Shown here in pieces: positions 23,927-31,574 of a stretch of DNA of 46,607 nt. Position numbers and translations under genes: made by a program. Each line of letters opens with the position of its first letter. The stretch's first letter is position 1. The DNA comes from Parolsenella massiliensis (GTDB lineage Bacteria > Actinomycetota > Coriobacteriia > Coriobacteriales > Atopobiaceae), in the NCBI RefSeq assembly GCF_900143685.1, contig NZ_LT671675.1:1962700-2009306 (forward strand). The letters are read 5' to 3'. The notes under the pieces are model-generated. The model searched no databases and was not told the origin of the DNA. It was given only the letters and a program-made list of their open reading frames with translations.

Positions 23927-24364
23927 ATGAAGAATGGTATCCACCCGAATTACGTCGAGTGCAACGTCCGTTGCAGCTGCGGCAACACCTGGGTCACCCG
24001 TTCGACCGTCTCTTCCATGACGGTTGACCTGTGCGACAAGTGCCACCCGTTCTACACCGGCCAGCAGAAGCTCGTCGACACCGGTGGACGCGTCCAGCGC
24101 TTCGCTGACAAGTTCGGTGGCGCCGCTGCCGCCCAGCTCGAGAAGGCTGCTGCTGCCAAGGCCGCCCGTGAGGCCAAGGCTGCCGAGCTCGCCGCCGCCA
24201 AGAAGGCCGAGCGCGAGGCCAAGGCCGCCGCTAAGGCCAAGCGTGCCGCCGAGTACGAGGCCAAGGCCGCTGCCGAGGCCGCCAAGGCTGCCGCTGAGGC
24301 TCCTGCCGAGGAGGCCACCGAGGCTCCCGCCGAGGCCGCCGAGACCGAGGCCGCTGCCGAGTAG
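23927..24364 (+). CDS. rpmE: 50S ribosomal protein L31, zinc-binding form, with long C-terminal extension
   Basis: Residues 1-70 are a standard L31: [20 protein letters not shown], then the zinc-binding CDKC and [20 protein letters not shown]. Cysteines at about 12, 16, 37 and 40 mark it as the zinc-containing C+ paralogue. The remaining 75 residues are an Ala/Lys/Glu-rich, highly charged tail predicted to be helical or disordered, which doubles the length of a normal L31 (about 70). ATG start with AAGGAG 7 bases upstream. It is followed by a terminator. Confidence 0.95.
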   Translation: MKNGIHPNYVECNVRCSCGNTWVTRSTVSSMTVDLCDKCHPFYTGQQKLVDTGGRVQRFADKFGGAAAAQLEKAAAAKAAREAKAAELAAAKKAEREAKAAAKAKRAAEYEAKAAAEAAKAAAEAPAEEATEAPAEAAETEAAAE

Positions 24365-24382
24365 CACTCGCCCATAGCAAGC

Positions 24383-24419
24383 AAAGGGCCCGCGACGTCA
24401 CGTGCGTCGCGGGCCCTTT
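24383..24419 (+). terminator. Rho-independent terminator of rpmE
   Basis: AAAGGGCCCGCGACG pairs perfectly with CGTCGCGGGCCCTTT around a 7-base loop and is followed by CTTG. The A- and T-bounded stem can serve both strands, suiting its position between convergent genes. Confidence 0.85.
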
Positions 24420-24461
24420 CTTGTGGCGCGGGATGGGGACGCCACCGTCTTGTCTCGCCGA

Positions 24462-25289
24462 TTATACGAGCTTGAAGCGCGGCTCCTCGCCCTTGCCCTC
24501 ATCGGCGTCGTCGCCGGGGACCTCGGTCTGCATCTGGGCGCGCATCTCGGCCACGCGCCGGGCGGCCTGCTCGGCCGTCTCGTGCTCCTCGGCAAACGAA
24601 GCGTCGCGGATGACGGACTCGAGCGCGCGACGGCGCCTGGCGAAGGCCATCATGTCCTCGTAGTCGCCGTGCTTGCGCGTCTCCTCGATGAGGGCCTTGG
24701 CGTCCTTGGGCGACATCCCCAGGATGCCGGGGAGCTCCGTCTCGTCCACGTAGATGGCGTACTCGTCCACGATGGCGTCAAGCGCGGCGTCCTGCTCGGC
24801 AAGCGCCTGGGCCTCCTCGCTGACGGCGTGCTCGAAGTCGTGCTCGCTCATGCCGGACGCGGCGAGCAGCTGTGCCAGGTCGACGCCGTTCTGCATGGCC
24901 TGCATCTCGAAGCCCTGGCGAACGGTGTCGCGAGCACGCTCGATGCTCTCCGCGGGAATGCGCTGCTCAACGCGGCGGGCGAGCTCCTCGGCGCACAGCC
25001 CCGCCTTCGTGGACTCCACGTAGCGGGCGTTGATCTGCTCGAGCTCCTCGCGCACGGCCTGCTGGAGCTCGGCGAGCGTGTTGATGCCCTCGACGTTCTC
25101 GGCGATCCAGGCGTCCGTGGGCAGGTCGTCATCGTTCCAACCACGCTCGGCCACGATGCCGGCGATGCCGTAGCCAACCTCCTCGTCCGTGAGGTGGGGG
25201 ATGGTGAGCGTGACCTCGACGGGCTCGTAGGTGCTCAGCGTGTAGTGGTAGTGGCCGTCGATGAACAGCGGCTCGGGCTTGTTGGGCAT
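24462..25289 (-). CDS. Trigger-factor-like protein (C-terminal chaperone domain)
   Basis: A 275-residue protein without signal peptide. Its helical body resembles the substrate-binding C-terminal domain of trigger factor/SurA: long charged helices with RVEQRIPAESIERARDTVRQGFEMQAMQNGVDLAQLLAASGMSEHDFEHAVSEEAQALAEQDAALDAIVDEY. The ribosome-binding GFRxGxxP signature and the FKBP domain of true trigger factor are absent. The tail is acidic. ATG start with AGGAGGA 3-4 bases upstream. It is convergent with rpmE and divergent from the DUF1385 gene. Probably a cytosolic holdase; not certain. Confidence 0.65.
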   Translation of the reverse strand: MPNKPEPLFIDGHYHYTLSTYEPVEVTLTIPHLTDEEVGYGIAGIVAERGWNDDDLPTDAWIAENVEGINTLAELQQAVREELEQINARYVESTKAGLCAEELARRVEQRIPAESIERARDTVRQGFEMQAMQNGVDLAQLLAASGMSEHDFEHAVSEEAQALAEQDAALDAIVDEYAIYVDETELPGILGMSPKDAKALIEETRKHGDYEDMMAFARRRRALESVIRDASFAEEHETAEQAARRVAEMRAQMQTEVPGDDADEGKGEEPRFKLV

Positions 25290-25418
25290 GGGTCCTCCTG
25301 ATGGGCGGGCGTGACGATGGGCTTGGCTTTGCGGCTGGCCCCGTGCGTAGTAGGGTACCCATAAGCATACGGGAGATGCCGCGGCCGCGCGCATCAATGA
25401 CGCAACCACAGGAGACGC

Positions 25419-26528
25419 ATGAAGAAGCGCAACGACGGCATTGCCGAGGAGGGCGAGCTCTTCGCCACGCACATTGGCGGCTCCGCCCTTCCCGAGGGCG
25501 TCATGATGCGAGGAAAGCTCAGCTGGGCCGCGGCGGTGCGCGAGCCAAGCGGCCGCATCTATGTTGAGGAGCACGAGCTGGCGCCGGTCGACGCGAGGCC
25601 TGCCTGGCAGCGTCTGCCCATCATTCGCGGCTGCGTGTCGTTCGTGGAGTCGATGTTGCTCTCGTACAAGGCGATGTGCGTGGCGAGCGATCACGCCTAT
25701 GACGAGGAGGGCGAGACGTACGCGAGCCTGCTGGCTGCCGGGCGCGGGCGGCGTGCGGCTGCTTCGGGCGATGCCGCCGAGAACGGCCACGCGCCTGCGG
25801 GCGCGGTGGACGTGGACGCGGGTGTCGCCGCGGGCGCCGACGGGCCCGCCGAGTCCGAGTCCATGTCTGCCGCGGCATTTGGCCTGTCGATGGCGCTTGG
25901 CCTCGTCCTTGGCGTGGTGCTCTTCATGGCGATTCCCGTGGGCGTAGCAAACCTGCTGGTGGGAGACTATACGCCTGCGAACGCGATGCGGTGGAACCTC
26001 GTTGAGGCGCTGCTGCGCATCGTGATCTTCGTGGCCTACATATGGGTGGTTGGCCTCGTGCCCGACATGCGCCGCGTGTTTGGCTATCACGGCGCCGAGC
26101 ACCTCACGATCCACTGCTTCGAGCATGGGCTGCCACTCACGCCGGAGAACGCGTCGCGGTTCAGCCGCCTGCACGTGAGGTGCGGCACGGCGTTTCTCAT
26201 CATGACGATGATCGTGGCCATTCTCGTGAACACGCTTGTCCCGGTGGCGAACTGGGCGGACACGCTGGGAATCGCGGGGCTTGGCCGCGCGGCGTTCGTG
26301 CTGGTGAGCCGCCTTGTGCTGCTGCCGCTCGTGGCTGGCGTCTCGTATGAGGTCACGGTGAAGTGGGCGGGCTCGCATCCCGACCTGTGGCTCGTGAAGC
26401 TCGTGCTGTGGCCAGGGCTTCAGATGCAGCGTCTCACAACGCGCGTCCCCGACCACGACATGCTCGAGTGCGCCATCGCCGCCATGCAGCGCGTCTACGC
26501 CACCGAGCAGGTCGCCGGCCTGGAGTAG
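25419..26528 (+). CDS. DUF1385 membrane protein (YqhQ family)
   Basis: A 369-residue integral membrane protein of unknown biochemical role. Family landmarks are GGSALPEGVMMRG near the N-terminus, an FGYHGAEHLTIHCFEHG segment (the family usually has YHGAEHK) and RLHVRCGTAFL. At least four transmembrane helices follow residue 150. An Ala/Asp-rich loop of about 45 residues (110-155), not seen in shorter relatives, separates the N-terminal part from the membrane core. ATG start with AGGAG 5 bases upstream. In many Gram-positive genomes this gene lies between rpmE and prfA, as here, apart from the inserted trigger-factor-like gene. Confidence 0.9.
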   Translation: MKKRNDGIAEEGELFATHIGGSALPEGVMMRGKLSWAAAVREPSGRIYVEEHELAPVDARPAWQRLPIIRGCVSFVESMLLSYKAMCVASDHAYDEEGETYASLLAAGRGRRAAASGDAAENGHAPAGAVDVDAGVAAGADGPAESESMSAAAFGLSMALGLVLGVVLFMAIPVGVANLLVGDYTPANAMRWNLVEALLRIVIFVAYIWVVGLVPDMRRVFGYHGAEHLTIHCFEHGLPLTPENASRFSRLHVRCGTAFLIMTMIVAILVNTLVPVANWADTLGIAGLGRAAFVLVSRLVLLPLVAGVSYEVTVKWAGSHPDLWLVKLVLWPGLQMQRLTTRVPDHDMLECAIAAMQRVYATEQVAGLE

Positions 26529-26633
26529 ACGGCAGCCTTGCGGGCGTCTCGCGGCCCCGCGTCCTCGCGAGCGCAGCAATTTCGTCAGTTGCGACCCGTT
26601 TTCTCGCGCCATCTGACCAGATGTCTACACTCG

Positions 26634-26700
26634 CGAGCGCTGCAAATAAGACGCTAAACGTCGCCGACGGCCACCCATAGTGACCGATTTGCAGCGTTCG
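26634..26700. repeat. Large palindromic repeat, CGAGCGCTGCAAAT family, copy 2
   Basis: Left arm 26634-26656 starts CGAGCGCTGCAAATAAG. Right arm 26678-26700 ends ATTTGCAGCGTTCG. The arms are inverted copies of the 3827-3895 element, with more mismatches. A further degenerate left-arm-like sequence (GCGAGCGCAGCAATTTCG) lies at about 26565-26583, suggesting an older, decayed insertion. The 419-bp gap 26529-26947 holds these repeats, then the prfA promoter and leader. Confidence 0.7.
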
Positions 26701-26780
26701 ATGATTCTGTTGCCGAGATCGCCCTCGTGCAGAGCTCGTGCCCGCTTCTGCTGCCGATGCGCACCTCGCCCGTCTCGGGG

Positions 26781-26786
26781 TATGAT
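26781..26786 (+). promoter_or_regulatory. -10 element of the prfA transcript
   Basis: TATGAT (5 of 6 to consensus) lies in an otherwise GC-rich intergenic region 162 bases before prfA; the -35 (TGCGCA, 17 bp upstream) is poor. It is well placed to produce an mRNA whose leader begins with the 8-codon frame at 26817. Confidence 0.45.
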
Positions 26787-26816
26787 ACGTGCGCCTATGC
26801 GAAAGGGGACCGCATC

Positions 26817-26843
26817 ATGTATCTGAGGAACGACAAGCTCTAG
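26817..26843 (+). CDS. Possible 8-residue leader peptide in the prfA leader
   Basis: ATG-TAT-CTG-AGG-AAC-GAC-AAG-CTC-TAG encodes MYLRNDKL. It has an AAAGGGG ribosome binding site 8 bases upstream and a -10 element 30 bases upstream, better signals than chance short frames usually have. It ends 104 bases before prfA. It could be a regulatory leader or the remnant of a lost gene start. Not a recognised family. Confidence 0.3.
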   Translation: MYLRNDKL

Positions 26844-26947
26844 CTACCTTGCCGCCAACGACGCTGCCACAACGCAGCGCCCTCCTCGTCCCCATCGTTT
26901 TGCGCGGCCGCCGCACGCTCGCCGGCCGCATATCACAAGGAGTCCCC

Positions 26948-28015
26948 ATGCGAGACAAGCTCGAAAAACTTATCTATGCCTACGAGGAGCTCGAGAAGAA
27001 GCTCTCCGACCCGGCCGTTGCCAGCGACATCAAGGAGTTCACGCGCCTCAACAAGGAGTACGCGCACCAGACCGACCTCGTGAACGCTGCGCGCGAGTAC
27101 CTCTCCGCGCTCGACGACATCGAGGCCGCCAAGGAGATGCTCCACGAGGCGTCCGACGCCGAGGAGAAGGAGCTGCTCCAGGCCGACATCGCCGAGAACG
27201 AGGAGAAGCTCCCCCAGCTCGAGGAAGACATCAAGTTCATGCTCATCCCGGCCGACCCGGCGGACGAGAAGGACACCATCGTCGAGATCCGCGCCGGCGT
27301 GGGCGGCGACGAGGCCGGCATCTTCGCGGGCGACCTGTTCAAGATGTACGAGCGCTTCATCTCCTTGAAGGGCTGGAAGTCCGAGGTCCTCTCGAGCAGC
27401 CCGTCCGATTCCGGCGGCTTCAAGACCATCGAGTTCAAGGTCACGGGCGACCGCGTCTACTCCGTCATGAAGTACGAGAGCGGCGTCCACCGCGTCCAGC
27501 GCATCCCCAAGACCGAGAGCCAGGGCCGCATCCAGACCTCCACGGCCACGGTTGCCGTGCTGCCCGAGGCCGATGAGATCGACATCCAGATCGACCCCAC
27601 CGACCTGCGCATCGACACCTACTGCGCCTCTGGCCCCGGCGGCCAGTGCGTCAACACGACGTATTCCGCCGTGCGCATCACGCACCTTCCCACGAATACC
27701 GTCGTGCAGTCGCAGGACCAGCGCTCGCAGATCCAGAACCGTGAGGTCTGCATGCAGATGCTGCGCGCCCGCCTCTTCGAGAAGGAGCTCGAGCGCCAGC
27801 AGGCCGAGCTTGGCGCCGAGCGTCAGAGCCAGATTGGCCACGGCAACCGTTCCGAGAAGATCCGCACGTACAACCAGCCGCAGGACCGCGTGACCGATCA
27901 CCGCATTGGCTTCAACAGCACGTACAACTCCGTGCTGCTCGGCGATGGCCTTGCCTCCGTCATCGACGCCCTCGCCGCGGCCGACCGTGCCGAGAAGCTC
28001 GCCCAGCAGGTGTAA
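26948..28015 (+). CDS. prfA: Peptide chain release factor 1
   Basis: Recognises UAA and UAG and triggers peptide release on the ribosome. The 355 residues match RF1 in length. The catalytic GGQ sits in CASGPGGQCVNTTYSAVRITH (around residue 230), where the Gln is methylated by PrmC, encoded 1.9 kb downstream. VEIRAGVGGDEAGIF and YNQPQDRVTDHRIGF are other RF1 signatures. ATG start with AAGGAG 6 bases upstream; upstream in-frame codons lie beyond that site and are not conserved. In many genomes prmC follows prfA directly; here two minus-strand genes have come between them. Confidence 0.96.
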   Translation: MRDKLEKLIYAYEELEKKLSDPAVASDIKEFTRLNKEYAHQTDLVNAAREYLSALDDIEAAKEMLHEASDAEEKELLQADIAENEEKLPQLEEDIKFMLIPADPADEKDTIVEIRAGVGGDEAGIFAGDLFKMYERFISLKGWKSEVLSSSPSDSGGFKTIEFKVTGDRVYSVMKYESGVHRVQRIPKTESQGRIQTSTATVAVLPEADEIDIQIDPTDLRIDTYCASGPGGQCVNTTYSAVRITHLPTNTVVQSQDQRSQIQNREVCMQMLRARLFEKELERQQAELGAERQSQIGHGNRSEKIRTYNQPQDRVTDHRIGFNSTYNSVLLGDGLASVIDALAAADRAEKLAQQV

Positions 28016-28033
28016 TTTCCGCCGATAGAAAGC

Positions 28034-28075
28034 AAGGGCCGGCAAGGGGGACAGTTCCTTTTGCCGGCCCTTTTC
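28034..28075. terminator. Terminator of prfA, usable in both directions
   Basis: AAGGGCCGGCAA pairs with TTGCCGGCCCTT, followed by TTCTTG. The loop, GGGGGACAGTTCC, resembles the GGGGACGG arm of the palindromic repeat family, so this terminator may derive from such an element. Confidence 0.8.
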
Positions 28076-28087
28076 TTGTGTGGCTCT

Positions 28088-28897
28088 CTATGCGTTCAGA
28101 TGCGTGCGATGGTCCTGGTAGTTCGCGAGATACCCGGCGAATTCCGCCGAGGTGTCCGAGTTGCCCGTGCGCCACGCCTTGTGGTCGATGATGGCGCTCG
28201 GCTCGCCGCCCTGCTCGGCGCACCAGGCGTCGATGTAGGCGATGAGCCCATCGAGCGCCTCGAGCTGTGCCTGTGGGTAGTCGCTCTCGCCGCCAACGTG
28301 GACCATCTCGATGCCTATCGAGTACGAGTTCATCCCGTAGTCCGGGCACGACGAGCCGACGGGCGTTGTGCCGCGCTTGTCGTCTCGGCTCTCGTCCGTG
28401 ACGCCGTACAGCTCGTTGTGCCCGGCGTCTCCGTACCCAGCGTGATGGGCAATCTGGTCCACGGGCACGCACTGCGCAATGTGGCCGTCCTTGCCCACGA
28501 CGAACTGGGCCGCAACGAGGTTCCCGTTGCCAACCCAGTAGCTCACGATGTCCTCGGGCTCGCCGTCGCCCTCCGTGTCGTGCAGCACGATGTAGCGCTG
28601 ATATTCGACGCCCTTGGGCCCGTGCGACAACTCGTCATGAAAGTCGCTTGCCACGTCAAGGCGTGCGAGAAGCTCGATGGCTGTAGGGCCTGCCGGCGTG
28701 GACGAGTTGATGGTCTGCGCCTCGTCCTTCTCGGGTTCCGTACTTGCGGGTGCCGTCTGCGTCTCCTGCGCGTTCGGCTGCCGCTTTATTGCCAACGCTG
28801 CGACCACGCCGCCAATCCCGGCGAGTGCGGTACCGCCGATGATGCCGATGGCGGTCCGGCGCGTTACGGGTTGCGATCGCTTGTTGGGGCTGGGCAT
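28088..28897 (-). CDS. N-acetylmuramoyl-L-alanine amidase, exported
   Basis: A 269-residue Amidase_2 (T7-lysozyme-type) enzyme cutting the amide between MurNAc and the stem peptide. Zinc ligands are likely His in IVLHDTEG, the His pair in QIAHHAGYG and the late IIDHKAWR with its Lys. The N-terminus carries twin arginines followed by a hydrophobic stretch (VTRRTAIGIIGGTALAGIGGVVAALAI), so it is exported by Tat or Sec or membrane-anchored. A Thr/Glu/Pro linker joins this to the catalytic domain. ATG start with AGGGG about 7 bases upstream. It lies 9 bases after the zinc-ribbon/YARHG gene, probably in one operon. Role in wall turnover or lysis inferred. Confidence 0.88.
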   Translation of the reverse strand: MPSPNKRSQPVTRRTAIGIIGGTALAGIGGVVAALAIKRQPNAQETQTAPASTEPEKDEAQTINSSTPAGPTAIELLARLDVASDFHDELSHGPKGVEYQRYIVLHDTEGDGEPEDIVSYWVGNGNLVAAQFVVGKDGHIAQCVPVDQIAHHAGYGDAGHNELYGVTDESRDDKRGTTPVGSSCPDYGMNSYSIGIEMVHVGGESDYPQAQLEALDGLIAYIDAWCAEQGGEPSAIIDHKAWRTGNSDTSAEFAGYLANYQDHRTHLNA

Positions 28898-28906
28898 GGC
28901 GAGCCC

Positions 28907-29743
28907 CTACAGGTGGTTCGAGCCCAAGCTCTGCTCCACGCTCTTGATCGCCTCGGCGTTGGAGCGCTCCACGGAGCTCAGCTGGACGCTGTCGTCAAAC
29001 TCGTCGGGCGAGTAGAGGGGTGTGTACCAGGGCTTTGCGCTGAAGTAGGCCTGCAGCGTCTGGTCCCTGAACATGCGGCCGTGGCGGGCGTAGATCTCGT
29101 TTCTTGCGTACCAGAGCTCGTCCACGGAGAGGTTCATGCCCCTGATGTCATCGGCCGAGTAGCTTACGGTGTCGCTGTCGGGGATGACGTAATCGCTGCT
29201 TGCGCCTCGCGGGGCAGGCGTGGATGCGGTTGCCGGCGTGCTTGTGGTGGCGGGCTCGGTTGTGGCTGCGGGCTCCGACGTGGTAGCGGGCTCGGAGGTG
29301 GCGCTCTGCTCCGTGGCGGCCTCCTCGCTCGTGGCTGCCTGTGCCGGTGCCGCCTGCTTGATGCCGAACAGATTCATCGGATCGAGAAGAATGAATGCCA
29401 CGGCTGCCGCAGCCACGACGATGATGGCGACGACGGCCGCGATGATGGCCCCGCGGCTTGCCCCACCCTTGCTGGGTGCCTCTTGATAGGCAGGCTGCTG
29501 GGGAACGCTCTGGTAGATGGGCTGTTGAGGGGCCGGCTGGTATTGCGTGGGCTGCGGTGCCTGGTACTGCGTGGCCTGCTCGGGCGCCTTCGGAGCAACC
29601 CGCGTGGGCTGGCCGGTCATGACGCGCGTCTCGTTTGCGACGGGCATGACGGTCGTCTCGTCCGTTCCCTCGATGCGCGATCCGCACTTTGTGCAGAACT
29701 TCGATCCATCTGGGAGCTGAGCCCCGCATTTCGTGCAGAACAT
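28907..29743 (-). CDS. Zinc-ribbon membrane protein with YARHG domain
   Basis: A 278-residue protein that begins with a double-CxxC zinc ribbon ([21 protein letters not shown]). A Pro/Gln/Tyr-rich low-complexity stretch follows (40-95), then one transmembrane helix (about 100-122). The outer part is a Thr/Ala/Pro-rich linker (130-180) and a C-terminal YARHG domain, seen in [18 protein letters not shown] and the nearby PWYTPLY. By orientation the ribbon is cytoplasmic and the YARHG domain extracellular, where such domains are thought to bind cell wall. ATG start with GAGGAGG about 6 bases upstream. Next to a muramoyl amidase, it may recruit or regulate it. Confidence 0.85.
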   Translation of the reverse strand: MFCTKCGAQLPDGSKFCTKCGSRIEGTDETTVMPVANETRVMTGQPTRVAPKAPEQATQYQAPQPTQYQPAPQQPIYQSVPQQPAYQEAPSKGGASRGAIIAAVVAIIVVAAAAVAFILLDPMNLFGIKQAAPAQAATSEEAATEQSATSEPATTSEPAATTEPATTSTPATASTPAPRGASSDYVIPDSDTVSYSADDIRGMNLSVDELWYARNEIYARHGRMFRDQTLQAYFSAKPWYTPLYSPDEFDDSVQLSSVERSNAEAIKSVEQSLGSNHL

Positions 29744-29888
29744 ACACGTCCTCCTCTGCGTCCTTCAATTACACAGGTTGAATTGTAAGGCTGAGAGCCG
29801 ATGACGAACGCCGCTTTGCCGGCTCGCCCGCTACTATGTGTGGGAGCAAGATGCGCCGCGCCCGTGGCGCGCAACTTCCGGAGGCCCC

Positions 29889-31439
29889 ATGGTAGAAGAG
29901 AACGTCTGGACGATAAACCGCTGTCTCACCTGGACGCGTGACTACCTTGCGCGCAAGGGGGACGAGCACGCGCGCCTCTCGGCCGAGTGGCTGCTAAGCG
30001 CCGCGACGGGCAAGGGCCGTACAGGTCTCTACATGGCCTTCGACGAGCCGCTCTCTCCGGACGAGCTCTCCCGCATGCACGGCTTCATCGAGCGCCGCGC
30101 CAAGGGCGAACCACTTCAGTACATCACGGGCAAGACGAGCTTCCGCTTCATCGAAGTCGCCTGCGCCCCGGGCGTGCTCATCCCGCGCCCTGAGACGGAG
30201 CTTCTCGTGGACGCCGCCCTCGAGGGCATCGACGCCGCGAGTGCAATGAGCCCCGTCCACGTGCTCGAGGTTGGCTGCGGCACGGGCTGCGTGAGCTGCG
30301 CCATCGCCAGCGAGCGCCCGGGCACTCTCGTGACGGCAACGGACATCTCGCCCACCGCCGCCGCCCTTGCGCGCGAGAATCGCGACGCGCTTGGCCTCGC
30401 CAGCTCCGTCGACATCATCGAGTGCGACCTCGTCTCGGGCGTCTCTCCCGAGCTCATGGGGACGTTTGCCGTGCTTGTCTCGAACCCTCCCTACATCCCG
30501 GACGACGTCATGCGCAAGCTGCCCGATGAGGTCGCCAACTTCGAGCCTGAGCTCGCCCTCGCGGGCGGCGCGGACGGCCTCGACGTGTACCGTCGCCTGC
30601 TCGACGCGGCGCCCCGCGCGCTCGTCCCCGGCGGCATGCTCGCCGTCGAGCTGCACGAGGACGCGCTCGACGCCGCGACAGACCTCGCGCGCGAGCAGGG
30701 CTGCTGGAAGTCGATCGAGATTCGCCGTGACCTTACGGGCCGCACACGCTTTATCGTTGCGCGTCTCGCCGGGGAACTGCCTGCTGCCGCGCCCGTCCAC
30801 GAGCCCGAGGGGCGCATCGTCCCCTGCAACCAGGACGAGCCGTCGTCCGAGGTCATCGCCGACGCGGCCTCCGTGCTGCGCGCCGGCGGCGTCGTCGTGA
30901 TGCCCACGGACTCCGTCTACGGCATCGGCGCCGCGGCGACCCCGGACAATCCCGGCCACCGCCGAATCTTCGACATCAAGCGCCGCGACCTCGCACAGAC
31001 GCTGCCGCTTCTCATCTCCGACGCCTCCGAGCTCGACCGTCTCGCGGTCGATGTGCCCGCGTGGGCGCACACGCTCGCGGAGCGCCTGTGGCCCGGCGCA
31101 CTCACGCTCGTCGTTCACGCGAGCGAGGCCGTCCCGCGTGAGTTCCAGCGCGAGAACGGCACCGTTGCCCTGCGCGTTCCCAACTCCGCGCTCGTCCGCG
31201 AGCTTGCCCGCGAGGTGGGGCCGCTTGCCGTGACGAGCGCTAACACGCACGGCATGCCCGCGCCCGCGACCTCCGATGACATCGAGCGCCGCATCGCAGA
31301 CGCCGCCGACCTCACGCTTGCGGCCGGCCCCACGTCCGCCGGTGCCGCGTCGACCATCGTCGACACCACCTCGGGCGAGCCGCGCATCGTGCGCCAGGGT
31401 CCCATCCCCGAGGAGGTCATCGCCACGCTCGCCCACTAG
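29889..31439 (+). CDS. prmC-tsaC: Fusion of release-factor methyltransferase PrmC and threonylcarbamoyl-AMP synthase TsaC/Sua5
   Basis: One 516-residue frame with two enzymes. Residues 1-290 are PrmC, which N5-methylates the GGQ glutamine of release factors: the helical N-domain, LIPRPETELLV, the SAM-binding VLEVGCGTGCVS and the catalytic NPPY in VSNPPYIP. Residues 315-515 are TsaC/Sua5 (YrdC fold), which makes threonylcarbamoyl-AMP for the t6A37 modification of tRNA: GGVVVMPTDSVYGIGAAA, IKRRDLAQTLPLLIS, RLWPGALTLV, VALRVPNS and PLAVTSANTHG. The linker around 290-315 is Pro-rich. These genes are often adjacent; here no stop separates them. ATG start with GGAGG 4-5 bases upstream. Confidence 0.95.
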   Translation: MVEENVWTINRCLTWTRDYLARKGDEHARLSAEWLLSAATGKGRTGLYMAFDEPLSPDELSRMHGFIERRAKGEPLQYITGKTSFRFIEVACAPGVLIPRPETELLVDAALEGIDAASAMSPVHVLEVGCGTGCVSCAIASERPGTLVTATDISPTAAALARENRDALGLASSVDIIECDLVSGVSPELMGTFAVLVSNPPYIPDDVMRKLPDEVANFEPELALAGGADGLDVYRRLLDAAPRALVPGGMLAVELHEDALDAATDLAREQGCWKSIEIRRDLTGRTRFIVARLAGELPAAAPVHEPEGRIVPCNQDEPSSEVIADAASVLRAGGVVVMPTDSVYGIGAAATPDNPGHRRIFDIKRRDLAQTLPLLISDASELDRLAVDVPAWAHTLAERLWPGALTLVVHASEAVPREFQRENGTVALRVPNSALVRELAREVGPLAVTSANTHGMPAPATSDDIERRIADAADLTLAAGPTSAGAASTIVDTTSGEPRIVRQGPIPEEVIATLAH

Positions 31440-31540
31440 CTGTCGCGAGCCGAGCTCCCCGCCAGCGCCCGTTGCTCCCATCCCTTGGCGGACGCCCCGC
31501 CGCCCGCCGAGAGCCTCGCCCCGTCGCCGCTCCCGCTTCC

Positions 31541-31546
31541 TACACT
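31541..31546 (+). promoter_or_regulatory. Possible -10 element of glpK
   Basis: TACACT lies 28 bases before the glpK start, in a gap otherwise almost entirely GC; no convincing -35 is visible. Confidence 0.3.
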
Positions 31547-31574
31547 GGTGCGAAGCGACGGATGGGAGGCACGC

